DNA of 64,000 nt from Allochromatium tepidum (GCF_018409545.1 NZ_AP024563.1:124001-188000), one strand, 5' to 3'; shown: positions 45,261 to 54,091, counted from the stretch's first letter. Notes: generated from the letters alone by a model not told the origin. Numbers and translations: made by a program.

Positions 45261-45583
45261 GATCGCGCGAAGATAACCGGTCTCAGCCGTCTTGCCAAAC
45301 CCTTCGGAGCAGGGCTACTTCGCCTTGGCGCCTTCGGGAGTCCGTAGGTACCGGCTCGGGCGCCAGCGATGTCGCGCATCTTAGCCAGCCTGATTCACAG
45401 TCATCTCGGGTCGTCCGCATCTGTGATCCGATTCCGCGAAACAGCGTACCGGCTTTGGGTTTCTATTGTGCCGGCTCGGACTTTCAACGAAAATAAGCGG
45501 TTATTCCGCGACTCCCCTCTAGGCTGGCCGGTCGGCCTTCTCCAAGGGTTCGCCCTTACCTCCCTCCGAGAGGCCCCTCCATC
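45261..45583. other. 323-nt intergenic region, divergent ABC operon and DEAD-box helicase
   Basis: No ORF, RNA gene or repeat is recognisable. It must hold both promoters and probably a long 5' leader of the helicase mRNA, as is common for cold-inducible RNA helicases. I could not fix a promoter by eye. Confidence 0.5.
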
Positions 45584-47584
45584 ATGGATACCCCAGACGA
45601 AACGAGCGTCGGCTTCGACGCGCTCGGTCTTTCACCCGTGATCGCGCAAGCGGTCCAGAACCTCGGCTACGAATCCCCGACGGCGATCCAGAGCCGGTGT
45701 ATCCCGCATCTGCTCGCCGGTCGCGATCTGCTCGGCCAGGCCCAGACCGGCACCGGCAAGACCGCCGCCTTCGCCCTGCCGCTGCTCAGCCGTCTCGATC
45801 CCGATCTGCGCAAGCCGCAGGTGCTGGTGCTCACGCCCACTCGCGAGCTCGCGCTCCAGGTCGCCGAGGCCTTCCAGCGCTATGCCACGGATCTCAAGGG
45901 TTTCAACGTCCTGCCCATCTACGGCGGTCAGGGCTACAGGCTGCAACTCTCGCAGCTCGAGCGCAACCCACAGGTGATCGTCGGCACGCCGGGACGGGTC
46001 ATGGACCACATCCGTCGCGGCACCCTGGCGCTGGACGCGATCCGCACCCTGGTGCTCGACGAAGCCGACGAGATGCTCAACATGGGCTTCGCCGAGGACA
46101 TCGACTGGATCTTCGATCAGGCTCCGGCCGAGCGTCAGGTCGCGCTCTTCTCCGCCACCATGCCGCCGGCGATCCGGCGCGTGGCCCAGACGCGACTGGT
46201 CGATCCGGTCGAGGTCAAGATCGCCGCCGATTCCGAGACGGTCGACACCATCGACCAGCATCACTGCGTCGTCACCCGCTTCCACAAGCTCGACGTGCTC
46301 ACGCGCATCATGGAGCTGGAGCCGTTCGACGGGCTGCTGATCTTCGTGCGCACCAAGAATGCCACCACCGAACTGGCCGACAAGCTCAAGGCGCACGGCT
46401 TCGCCGCCGAGCCGCTCAACGGCGACATGAACCAGGAGATGCGCGAGCGCACCGTCGAGCGGCTCAAGCAGGGTCAGATCGATGTACTGGTCGCCACCGA
46501 TGTCGCCGCGCGCGGTCTGGACGTCGAACGCATCAGCCATGTCGTCAACTACGACATCCCGACCGATCCCTCGGCCTATGTGCACCGTATCGGTCGCACC
46601 GGGCGCGCCGGACGCGCCGGACGGGCGATCCTACTGGTCGAGCCGCGCGAGCGCGGACTGCTCAAGTCGATCGAGCGCGTCATCCGGCGTCCGATCCCGT
46701 CGATGGAACCGCCCTCGGCCGCCGCGCTCAGCGAATCGCGCATCGACCGCTTCATCGGCGAGATCCGCAAGGCGCAGTCGGAACAGGATCTGGATTTCTT
46801 CTATCGCCTGCTCTCGCGCATCAGCCAGGAGCAGGAGATCGAGATGATGGACATCGCCGCCGCGCTGGCCTATCTCAATCAGCGCGAACGGCCGTTGAAC
46901 GTCAAGGAGGATCCGCCGCGCCCGCCCAAGCGCTTCGAGGAGCGCGGCGAGCGTGGACGCGGTCGCGATGGGGATCGGCGTCAGGGCGGTTGGGAGGAGC
47001 GCCCGCCGCGCCGCGAGCGTTTCGACGAACGGGATGGGAATCGCGAGGAACACCGGCCGCGTTTCGATCGGGCCGAACGCTCGGAGCGTCCGGAGCGCCC
47101 CGAACGCGGTCAACCGCGCCGTGATGACGCCGATCTGACCAGCTATCGCATCGAGGTCGGTCATCAGCACGGCGTGAGTCCACGCGAGATCGTCGGCGCC
47201 ATCGCCAACGAATCCGGCCTGGAAGGGCGTTATATCGGCCGCATCGACATCCGTGACGACCACTCGGTCGTCGACCTGCCCAAGGGGATGCCGAACGAGG
47301 TCTTCCAGCATCTCAAGCGTGTCTACGTGCGCGGTCAGGCGCTGCGGATCACGCCGGCCGATGAGAGCGCCGGAGCAGGGCGGGGCGGAGCCTGGGAAGG
47401 TCGTCGTGACTCGGGCCGTGACCGTTCGGGTCCGCCGCGCGAGCGTGAGGCGAGACCACCGCGCGCCGGCGGCGATTTCCAGCGCCGCGACCGCGATGGC
47501 TATGCACCGCGCCGGCCGAGCTCGGGCAAGAGCAACGATGGCGGCAAGCGCGGTCCGGGTTCGGGACGTAAATTCCGCGACTGA
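45584..47584 (+). CDS. deaD: DEAD-box ATP-dependent RNA helicase (DeaD/CsdA type)
   Basis: 666 aa. Q motif, AQTGTGKTAAFALPLL, PTRELALQ, TPGRVMDHI, the DEAD box in LVLDEADEMLNMGF, FSATMPP, and the helicase-C motifs ATDVAARGLDVE and HRIGRTGRAGR are all present. An Arg/Glu/Asp-rich linker (about 450-515) follows, then a DbpA-type RNA-binding domain (YRIEVGHQHGVSPREIVGAI) and an RGG-like basic tail. Remodels RNA in ribosome assembly or mRNA decay, especially in the cold. Confidence 0.95.
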   Translation: MDTPDETSVGFDALGLSPVIAQAVQNLGYESPTAIQSRCIPHLLAGRDLLGQAQTGTGKTAAFALPLLSRLDPDLRKPQVLVLTPTRELALQVAEAFQRYATDLKGFNVLPIYGGQGYRLQLSQLERNPQVIVGTPGRVMDHIRRGTLALDAIRTLVLDEADEMLNMGFAEDIDWIFDQAPAERQVALFSATMPPAIRRVAQTRLVDPVEVKIAADSETVDTIDQHHCVVTRFHKLDVLTRIMELEPFDGLLIFVRTKNATTELADKLKAHGFAAEPLNGDMNQEMRERTVERLKQGQIDVLVATDVAARGLDVERISHVVNYDIPTDPSAYVHRIGRTGRAGRAGRAILLVEPRERGLLKSIERVIRRPIPSMEPPSAAALSESRIDRFIGEIRKAQSEQDLDFFYRLLSRISQEQEIEMMDIAAALAYLNQRERPLNVKEDPPRPPKRFEERGERGRGRDGDRRQGGWEERPPRRERFDERDGNREEHRPRFDRAERSERPERPERGQPRRDDADLTSYRIEVGHQHGVSPREIVGAIANESGLEGRYIGRIDIRDDHSVVDLPKGMPNEVFQHLKRVYVRGQALRITPADESAGAGRGGAWEGRRDSGRDRSGPPREREARPPRAGGDFQRRDRDGYAPRRPSSGKSNDGGKRGPGSGRKFRD

Positions 47585-47658
47585 TCGGAATCGAGCTGGC
47601 TGGCGTGATATTTGCCCAGATTTCGTGAAGAACCATTCTCGTATCTGGAGTCACGAAG

Positions 47659-48258
47659 ATGTCAGTCAGCCTCGAAACTCTCGCCGCCGGTCTGGCCGAT
47701 GGCGATCTGGTCCCTTATCTGGGACCGGGCGCTCTAGCCGGCGCGGTCGATCCGCAGACCGGCGAACCGATCCCGGCCGACGGCGACAGCCTCATCCTGG
47801 CCATGAACAATGGTCAGCCGGTGTCGCCGCGGCTGATGTGGGATTTCTCACGCGCGGCCATGAACGTCGAACTCAAGCGCGGTCGCGGTGCGATCCACCG
47901 TTTTCTGAACACCACCTATGCCGAGCGGACCTGGACGCGCTCGCCGCTGCACGGCCGGCTCGCGCACATCCAATACATCACCGAGCTGATGGGCGGATTC
48001 GCCATTCCGAGCTTCGTCAAGACACTCCGTACCGGCAAGCAGTACGTCTGTCTCGGACTGCGCTTCCTGCGCGACACCGAGCGCATGGTCTTCTCGGACA
48101 TGACCTATGGCTCCGGTGCTCCAACCGGCTGGGCGCTGATCCCGGAACCGACGGACAAGGAGCGTCGTTTCTGCGACAAACGCGGGATCGAGATCCTACA
48201 GGCCGACATCTCGGACCTGCTCGCGGTATCCTCGACGCCGGAACCCACGGCGGCCTAG
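47659..48258 (+). CDS. Unknown 199-aa protein, SIR2-like N-terminus, possibly internally deleted
   Basis: Residues 1-90 open LAAGLADGDLVPYLGPGALA, resembling the nucleotide-loop start of SIR2-like proteins, then SLILAMNNGQPVSPRLMWDF and a RFLNTTYAERTWTRSPLHG segment. Residues 97-199 continue YITELMGGFAIPSFVKT and end with a RRFCDKRGIEILQADISDLL module. From memory, close relatives near nif genes in other proteobacteria are roughly 290 aa, with about 90 residues between these halves; if so, this is an in-frame deletion. That comparison needs checking. No function is assigned. Confidence 0.6.
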   Translation: MSVSLETLAAGLADGDLVPYLGPGALAGAVDPQTGEPIPADGDSLILAMNNGQPVSPRLMWDFSRAAMNVELKRGRGAIHRFLNTTYAERTWTRSPLHGRLAHIQYITELMGGFAIPSFVKTLRTGKQYVCLGLRFLRDTERMVFSDMTYGSGAPTGWALIPEPTDKERRFCDKRGIEILQADISDLLAVSSTPEPTAA

Positions 48259-48293
48259 ACACCGCCACAGCGCGACACTGTCGAGGAGCCGAT

Positions 48294-49400
48294 CTGAACC
48301 CCGTCATCGAACTGGTGCGCGGCCTGGCCGCCTGGATGGTCTTCACGGCCCATGCCGCCCATCTGCTCACGCCCGATCCGGCCTTTTTGAAATTCCTCTG
48401 GACCGGAGTCGATCTGTTCTTCGTGATCAGCGGCTTCGTGTTCGCCCCGCTGCTGCTGTCGGGCGGCTTTGCGATCCGGCCCTATGCGATCAGGCGCGTC
48501 TTCCGTCTCTATCCGCTCTATCTGGTCTCGCTGCCGCTGTATTACCTGATCGCGCCCGAGTCGCCCGACAAGCTACTCTATCTGCTCAGACATCTGGTCT
48601 TTCTCGGCACCACCAGCGGCGCGCACGAAGCCTTCTTCTTCAATCCGGCCTATTGGAGTCTGCCGGTCGAGGTCGAATACTATCTGCTGCTGCCGCTGCT
48701 GGCGCTGATCGTCGCGGGCCGGTTGCGGGTGGTGCCGGCGCTGTTCGGAATCTTTTGTGTCGTGCGGTTCGGGATCGTGCTGGGAGCCACGCCCTTCGCG
48801 AGTCCGGATCCGAACCGGCTGTCGATCCTGCGGGTCCATCTGCCCGGCATCCTGATCGAGTTCCTGGTGGGAGTCTTCGTCTATGTCGCGCACCAGCGCT
48901 GGCGTGATTCGGGACAGCGCCTGTGGCCGATGCTCGCCGGTGCAGGCGGGTTGGCGCTCTGGCTGAGCCTGGGACTCTTCTTTGCGCGTCACGGCGATCC
49001 GGGGATCGGCGCTCATCTGTGGCTGAAGTCCTATTTCAGCCTGCTGTGTGCCATCGGCTATGGGCTGATGCTGTTCGGGCTACTGGGTCTGCTGGGCGGT
49101 CTGGACGGACGCGCTCGACAGTCGGCCTTCTTCCTGGGCAACCTGAGCTATGGCGTCTATCTGTTCCATATCCTGGTGCTGCGGCTCTACGAGCGGTCGG
49201 ATCTGGCGTTGCCGGGCGCCCTGGCCTTCATTGCCTGCGGGCTCGCGGTGCTGGTGCTGGCCCTGCTGGGCTATCACCTGATCGAGCATCCGGCGCGCAC
49301 CTTCGGTCGTCGCCTGGCATCGCATCGCGAGCCGACGCAAGCCCCTATCCTCTCGCGGGAGAGGGGTTGGGGAGAGGGGGAGCTCAAGCGACATGGCTGA
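48294..49400 (+). CDS. Acyltransferase 3 family membrane protein
   Basis: About 368 aa with some ten helices. VIELVRGLAAWMVFTAHAAH carries the conserved His, FLKFLWTGVDLFFVISGFVF follows, and YWSLPVEVEYYLLLPLL is typical of OafB/ExoZ-like O-acyltransferases acting on polysaccharides. No ATG is available. A CTG at 48294 lies 5 nt after GAGGAG, an excellent ribosome-binding site; a GTG at 48315 is the alternative. The last 20 codons are read from a palindromic repeat, so the natural C-terminus may have been replaced. Confidence 0.82.
   Translation: MNPVIELVRGLAAWMVFTAHAAHLLTPDPAFLKFLWTGVDLFFVISGFVFAPLLLSGGFAIRPYAIRRVFRLYPLYLVSLPLYYLIAPESPDKLLYLLRHLVFLGTTSGAHEAFFFNPAYWSLPVEVEYYLLLPLLALIVAGRLRVVPALFGIFCVVRFGIVLGATPFASPDPNRLSILRVHLPGILIEFLVGVFVYVAHQRWRDSGQRLWPMLAGAGGLALWLSLGLFFARHGDPGIGAHLWLKSYFSLLCAIGYGLMLFGLLGLLGGLDGRARQSAFFLGNLSYGVYLFHILVLRLYERSDLALPGALAFIACGLAVLVLALLGYHLIEHPARTFGRRLASHREPTQAPILSRERGWGEGELKRHG
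49343..49380. repeat. REP-like palindrome at the 3' end of the acyltransferase gene
   Basis: CCCCTATCCTCTC-gcg-GGAGAGGGGTTGGGGAGAGG forms a hairpin with inexact GA/CT-rich arms, a common intergenic element in high-GC Proteobacteria. It is translated here as the end of the acyltransferase. Confidence 0.55.
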
Positions 49401-49401
49401 T

Positions 49402-50295
49402 TCATCGCTGAGACCTGCTCAATAGATCCAGCGCCTGCCGGCGACAGAGACGGGCCGTTTCCCGATCCAGGGCTTTGAGCCGGCGTTGAGGAATGGCGTC
49501 GAATCCGTACAGGGCACCGGCGATCATGCCGAGGATGGCGCCCGTGGTATCGGCATCGCCACCGCGATTGACCACATCGATCAGGGCCGACTCGAAGCCA
49601 TCCGTGCCGAACAGCGCCTGGAAGACTGCCCGCAGGGTCTCGACGATATAGCCGCCGGGATCGTCCTGACGGCGCTCGCCGTCGAAGGCGAAGCGGGAGT
49701 CCGCCTCGACCAGTTCCGCGGCGAGTCGACGCAGATCTTCGAGCGATCCGCCGAGCAGGGCGGTCTGAGTCATCCGGATGACGGTGAGGGTGCCGAGGTC
49801 GGACAGGCTATTGTGGTGGGTGACATGGGCCTGCAGCCGATAGTCGACACAGACCCCACAGGATGGCGCACGGCAGACATAGATGCCCTCCGACTCGCAC
49901 AGTTGCTTGTAGAGGAAGCGTTTCCACTTCATGTCCTGGACGTTGCGCACGGCCAGCTCGGGGAAGTTGCGCCGCATCAGCTCGGTCAGCTCGGCGCGGT
50001 TCCAGAGTCCGAGATCGTGCCAGAGATGATCGTCGGCCAGGCAGCCGCTGGCGACCACGCGCGCCATCCAGGTCTCGGACGGCGAGCGCCCGGCGCGATG
50101 GGTCAGCAGCAGTTCGATCAGTTCCTCGCGCTCTTCCAGGCGGTTGCCCAGGAGCGGACTCGCGCCATCGCAGGAACCGAGCACGTCCGGCGAGACGCCG
50201 GGGAAATGATGCGCCATGAGGCGCTTGAAGTCGGCCTGATCCAGCCCGAGCCAGGCGGGCAGGGCGCCGCCGCCGGCCGCGCGCGTGGCGATCAT
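49402..50295 (-). CDS. Chimeric NifQ-DraG protein (in-frame fusion across a deletion)
   Basis: 297 aa. Residues 1-152 are NifQ, the molybdenum-donating FeMo-co protein: SGCLADDHLWHDLGL, RRNFPELAVRNVQDMKWKRF, QLCESEGIYVCRAPSCGVC. The cluster cysteines C141, C146 and C149 are there, but the fourth, expected near 155, is not. From about 154 the sequence is the C-terminal half of DraG (ADP-ribosyl-dinitrogenase-reductase hydrolase): HVTHHNSLSDLGTL, YIVETLRAVFQALFGTD, VVNRGGDADTTGA (245-253). The DraG N-terminal metal site is absent. The NifQ frame also runs on upstream of the ATG (GDGNDRAFAG), so its natural N-terminus is lost too. Neither half should be functional. Confidence 0.85.
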   Translation of the reverse strand: MIATRAAGGGALPAWLGLDQADFKRLMAHHFPGVSPDVLGSCDGASPLLGNRLEEREELIELLLTHRAGRSPSETWMARVVASGCLADDHLWHDLGLWNRAELTELMRRNFPELAVRNVQDMKWKRFLYKQLCESEGIYVCRAPSCGVCVDYRLQAHVTHHNSLSDLGTLTVIRMTQTALLGGSLEDLRRLAAELVEADSRFAFDGERRQDDPGGYIVETLRAVFQALFGTDGFESALIDVVNRGGDADTTGAILGMIAGALYGFDAIPQRRLKALDRETARLCRRQALDLLSRSQR

Positions 50296-50311
50296 GCCGG
50301 CGAAGGCGCGA

Positions 50312-50497
50312 TCATTGCCGTCCCCGGCTCGCGAGCGCGGAGGCGAAGAGACTCTTGCCTTCTCCCGGCTGGGCGCTCGTGATCAGAACGGCCGCCGGCG
50401 TCCGGTGTTGCAAGGCATGATCGATCGCACAGGAAATACGCTTGATTTCGGCGATCTGGCCGAGTGCTTGCCGTTGTCTATCCTCGAGATTGCTCAT
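50312..50497 (-). pseudogene. Fragment of a CpsD/BY-kinase-type ATPase gene
   Basis: A 61-aa ORF starting MSNLEDRQRQALGQ whose second half, AAVLITSAQPGEGKSLFASA, is the Walker A region of bacterial tyrosine autokinases or MinD-like ATPases of exopolysaccharide systems. It stops right where NifQ-like coding begins in another frame. Walker A', Walker B and the Tyr cluster are missing. It may still be translated as a short peptide. Confidence 0.6.
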
Positions 50498-50716
50498 CAG
50501 TCTTCGAACCCTTGGATTAGTGTTACAGGGTGCAAGCGTCTATGAGTGGTATAGCACGAAACAGGGCGTTCGAGCGGCAGGCGGGGGATCGCGTGGCTTC
50601 GACTGGGCGTCGAGTCCCGTCCGGAGTCCAGGCGGCGCCTGATGTTAGAATGCGCACTGCCCGAGGTGGGTGGCGATCTGAAAAATTTTTGAAAACGAAC
50701 TCTCGGAATCAAATCT
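50498..50716. other. Intergenic region before gmhA
   Basis: No recognisable gene. TTAGAATGC (about 50643-50651) could be a -10 element for gmhA, without a convincing -35. It contains an A/T-rich patch (GAAAAATTTTTGAAAAC) about 25 nt before the start codon. Confidence 0.4.
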
Positions 50717-51343
50717 GTGCAAAACGAGAACAGCGTCCCGGCCAACGCCTCCGAGTCCCAGGCGCTCGCGGAGCGGTTGACGAGCCGACTCGAGGCCACC
50801 CTGGAGCTGCTCGGGCGCGTGCGCGCCGATCAGGCGCTGCTGGCGGCGACGCTGGAGGCCGCGACCCGGACCGCCGAGTCCATCGCGCGCGGCGCCACAC
50901 TCTTCATCTGCGGCAACGGCGGCAGCGCGGGCGAGGCGACCCATCTGAGCGGCGAGCTGATCGGTCCCTTCCTCGACAAGGGCCGCCGTCCGTTGCCGGC
51001 CATTGCGCTCGGTTTCGACACCAGCGCCACCTCGGCCGTGGCCAATGATTTTTCCTTCGACGAGATCTTCGCGCGTCAGCTCGCCGCGCTGGCCCGTCCG
51101 GGCGACGTGCTCTGGGCCCTGTCGACCAGCGGACGCTCGCCCAATGTGCGCCGTGCCCTGGAGACGGCGACCGGCAAGGGCGTCCTGAGCGTGCTGCTGA
51201 CCGGCGCCCGGCACGCGGATCTGCCGCCCCAGGCCGACATCGTGCTCGCCGTCCCCTCGTGTGAGACGCCCCGCATCCAGGAGATGCACCTGGTATTGGG
51301 GCACTTCCTGTGCGAGGTCGTCGAGTCCCTGAATCGGGACTGA
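50717..51343 (+). CDS. gmhA: Sedoheptulose-7-phosphate isomerase (phosphoheptose isomerase)
   Basis: A 208-aa SIS-domain enzyme making heptose precursors for the lipopolysaccharide core. It shows LFICGNGGSAGEATHLSGEL, ANDFSFDEIFARQL, LSTSGRSPNV and the C-terminal PRIQEMHLVLGHFLCE helix. GTG start. DiaA-like regulators share the fold, but the conserved catalytic positions favour GmhA. Confidence 0.87.
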   Translation: MQNENSVPANASESQALAERLTSRLEATLELLGRVRADQALLAATLEAATRTAESIARGATLFICGNGGSAGEATHLSGELIGPFLDKGRRPLPAIALGFDTSATSAVANDFSFDEIFARQLAALARPGDVLWALSTSGRSPNVRRALETATGKGVLSVLLTGARHADLPPQADIVLAVPSCETPRIQEMHLVLGHFLCEVVESLNRD

Positions 51344-51358
51344 GACCGGGCGACCGCC

Positions 51359-52036
51359 TCACACGACCATGGTCAGCCCGAAGCCGATCACCAGCAGTCC
51401 GGCCAGACGCCGGATCCAGGGGCGCTCGGCCAGACGCGCTACGGCGCCGGCCAGGAGCGCGAGGCCGAGCAGGTTCGGCAGAGTGCCGAGGCCGAAGGTC
51501 AGCATGATCAGTGCCCCGGCGAGCGGATCGGCGCTCGACATCGCCATGATGAGCAGGCTGTAGACCAGGCCGCAGGGCAGCCAGGCCCAGAGGAAGCCGA
51601 TGACGGCCGCCTGTCCCAGGCGTCGGACCGGCAGGAAACGCCGCGCGATGGGCTCCAGCCGGCGCCAGAGCGGCGCCCCCAAGCGCTCGACGGCGGCTAG
51701 CGCGGCGGACCGGCCGGCCAGATAGAACCCCAGCAGGACCATGGTCAGGCCGGCCAGTCCCTGGAGCAGACGCTGCATCACGGGCAGGGTCTCGAACTCG
51801 ACCAGCACGGCGCCCAGACCGCCGAAGAGCGCACCCGCCACCGCGTAGCCACTGATGCGCGCCAGGTTGTAGACGAGCTGATAGGGCAGCATCCGCCGGG
51901 GATCGCGGCGGATCTCGGGGCTCAGTCCCAGCGTCAGTGTGGCGACCAGCCCGCCGCACATGGTCAGACAATGCACGCCGCCCAACAACCCGACGGCCAG
52001 GGCCGTGAAGTACACTTGTGGCTGTGACACTTCCAT
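51359..52036 (-). CDS. Sulfite exporter TauE/SafE-DsbD-like membrane protein
   Basis: 225 aa, six helices. [19 protein letters not shown] at the first helix pair and [15 protein letters not shown] at the fourth are the signature cysteine-containing repeats of the COG2836/DsbD_2 group. Relatives occur with cytochrome cbb3 oxidase genes and are thought to move metals or reducing power across the membrane. No oxidase gene is adjacent. Confidence 0.82.
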   Translation of the reverse strand: MEVSQPQVYFTALAVGLLGGVHCLTMCGGLVATLTLGLSPEIRRDPRRMLPYQLVYNLARISGYAVAGALFGGLGAVLVEFETLPVMQRLLQGLAGLTMVLLGFYLAGRSAALAAVERLGAPLWRRLEPIARRFLPVRRLGQAAVIGFLWAWLPCGLVYSLLIMAMSSADPLAGALIMLTFGLGTLPNLLGLALLAGAVARLAERPWIRRLAGLLVIGFGLTMVV

Positions 52037-52120
52037 CGTGGAGACCTCGTGGAACCCGACTCACCGAGACGCGATCCCGAGGCTTCACTCACTTCCGCCA
52101 GGGCGGACAGGATCTCATCG

Positions 52121-52762
52121 ATGCTCGATTATCAACGTGAACTGCTGGATTTCGCCACCGGGATCGGCGCGCTGCGCTTCGGTGACTTCACCCTGAAATC
52201 CGGTCGCCACAGTCCCTATTTCTTCAACGCCGGTCTCTTTGCCACGGGGCAGCGGCTCGCACGGCTGGCGCGCGCCTATGCGCAAGGCATCCAGGCCTCC
52301 GGGATCGCCTTCGACGTGCTCTATGGTCCGGCCTACAAAGGCATCCCGCTGGCCGCCGCCACGGCCGTGCTGCTGGCCGTCGAGCATGGACGCGACACGC
52401 CCTATGCCTTCAACCGCAAGGAGGCCAAGGATCACGGCGAGGGCGGGCTGATCGTCGGCTCACCGCTCGCCGGGCGCATCCTCATCATCGACGACGTCAT
52501 CACGGCCGGCACCTCGGTGCGCGAGTCGGTCGAGATCATCCGCGCGGCCGGGGCCACGCCGGCGGGTGTGGTCATCGCACTCGACCGCCAGGAACGCGGT
52601 CAGGGCGCGCGCTCGGCGGTGCAGGAGGTCGAGGATCACTTCGGCCTGCCGGTCCGGAGCCTGCTGACGATGGCCGATCTCATCCTCTACCTCGAAGAAA
52701 CAGGCACGGACGCCGCCTTGCTGGAGTCCATGCGCGCCTATCGCACGAGCTACGGAATCTGA
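52121..52762 (+). CDS. pyrE: Orotate phosphoribosyltransferase
   Basis: A 213-aa type I PRTase of pyrimidine synthesis: [49 protein letters not shown] and the PRPP motif [18 protein letters not shown]. The frame extends to 52049, but [12 protein letters not shown] at 52121 with a GGACAGGA ribosome-binding site is the natural start. Confidence 0.96.
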   Translation: MLDYQRELLDFATGIGALRFGDFTLKSGRHSPYFFNAGLFATGQRLARLARAYAQGIQASGIAFDVLYGPAYKGIPLAAATAVLLAVEHGRDTPYAFNRKEAKDHGEGGLIVGSPLAGRILIIDDVITAGTSVRESVEIIRAAGATPAGVVIALDRQERGQGARSAVQEVEDHFGLPVRSLLTMADLILYLEETGTDAALLESMRAYRTSYGI

Positions 52763-52765
52763 ACC

Positions 52766-53767
52766 ATGAACCGCTCGGCCCCATCCAAGCCGCCCGTATC
52801 GGTCCGACGACTGGCGGTCCTGATGCTGATCCCGGCCCTTGGGCTGGCGTCCTGGACCGCTCAGGCCCAGAATCTGTACCGCTGGGTCGACGACCAGGGC
52901 GAGGTCCACTATAGCGATCAGGTGCCGCCCTCGCAGGCCGACAAGGCACGTGCCCGCTTGTCGGAGCAGGGCATCGCCGTCGAGAACCGGCCGGCGGTGC
53001 CGACCGGCGAGGAACTGGAGCGCGCCAAGGAGCTGGAGCGCCGGAAGGCCGAGGAGGAGCGGCGTCGCGTCGAGCGTCGGGCCGAGGACGAGCGTCTGTT
53101 GAAGCTCTACCGCACGGTCGATGAACTGGAGCTGGCCCGTGACGGTCGCGTCGCCGCCGTCGAGGCCGTCATCCAGGCCAAGCGCGATGGCGTGCGCAAC
53201 GAGAGCCGCCGTCTGGTCGAGCTCGACAAGGAGCGCCGGACGCTCCACAAGGACGGCAAGACTCTTCCCGACGAGCTGAGGGGCAAGATCGAGGCCGCGA
53301 CGACGCGCATCCGCGCGGACTACGCCGAGATCGTCGAAAACGAATATCGCAAGCAGGCCGTACAAGAGGAGTTCGCGCGAACCATCGAGCGGTTCAGGCA
53401 GTTGCGGCGACTGCCGCCGCCGGCCGCGTCCCAGGACACGACGGGGTCGTCACTCAACGGCTCTCTGGTGAGTTGCAGCGACAAGGCCAGGTGCCATGCC
53501 TACTGGGAGCGCGCCGTCGACTATGTCCGCACCCACTCGGATCGCGAGGGCGAGATCCTGGAGGCCGGACTCCTGATAGCCTTCCAGCACGACGAGCGCG
53601 AGAATCGCACGCTCACGATCTCCTGGACGCAACGCGCGCCCGACCAGCCGGTCCACATCTATCTGGACGTCCAGTGCAAGAATCGTCTGACCGCCAGTCT
53701 GGCCTGCCTCGACCCGAGGGTACCCGAGGTGCGCGCCGGCTTCAGGGCCGCCGTGATGGACGAATGA
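52766..53767 (+). CDS. DUF4124 domain periplasmic protein
   Basis: 333 aa. The signal peptide is cleaved after TAQA (about residue 35), and the DUF4124 motif NLYRWVDDQGEVHYSDQVPP follows. A long, charged coiled-coil (residues 70-215) precedes a C-terminal globular domain with four cysteines (SCSDKARCHAYW; VQCKN; LACLDP). It starts 3 nt after pyrE. Function unknown. Confidence 0.85.
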   Translation: MNRSAPSKPPVSVRRLAVLMLIPALGLASWTAQAQNLYRWVDDQGEVHYSDQVPPSQADKARARLSEQGIAVENRPAVPTGEELERAKELERRKAEEERRRVERRAEDERLLKLYRTVDELELARDGRVAAVEAVIQAKRDGVRNESRRLVELDKERRTLHKDGKTLPDELRGKIEAATTRIRADYAEIVENEYRKQAVQEEFARTIERFRQLRRLPPPAASQDTTGSSLNGSLVSCSDKARCHAYWERAVDYVRTHSDREGEILEAGLLIAFQHDERENRTLTISWTQRAPDQPVHIYLDVQCKNRLTASLACLDPRVPEVRAGFRAAVMDE

Positions 53768-53866
53768 CCTCGAATGCGCTCCCCCAGAGACGACGAACCC
53801 GCCTGAGAGCGGTTTTGGCGTGCCTGGCCCCGACCGCCGGACGGTGTCGGGACGGGCGGGCGATCC

Positions 53867-54091
53867 TCAGAGACGCGAGGAGCCGACGATCTCGTGCGCC
53901 AGATCCACAACCCGATTGGCCATGTCCATGTATTCCTGCCGGTAGTTGGCGAGCAGACCGTCGGAGGAGGCCCAATAGTCCTTGCCGGAGACACCGTGCT
54001 GGTGCTCGTACTCGATGAACTGCTTCTGCATCTCCAGCATCTTGTCGATCAGATCCTGCTTTTCTTTCTTCAGCGCCGCGATGTCGGTCAT
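53867..54091 (-). CDS. Small coiled-coil protein of unknown function
   Basis: 74 aa, MTDIAALKKEKQDLIDKMLEM..., two amphipathic helices around a GVSGKDYWASSDGLLANYRQ middle, ending RVVDLAHEIVGSSRL. A GG-rich ribosome-binding site lies just upstream (CACCTTCC on plus at 54094). Similar short proteins occur in sulfur-oxidising Gammaproteobacteria as far as I recall. No function known. Confidence 0.7.
   Translation of the reverse strand: MTDIAALKKEKQDLIDKMLEMQKQFIEYEHQHGVSGKDYWASSDGLLANYRQEYMDMANRVVDLAHEIVGSSRL

Noticed and set aside
47253..48293. 347-codon upstream extension of the acyltransferase frame
   Set aside because: It overlaps the helicase and the 199-aa gene in another frame; a shadow.
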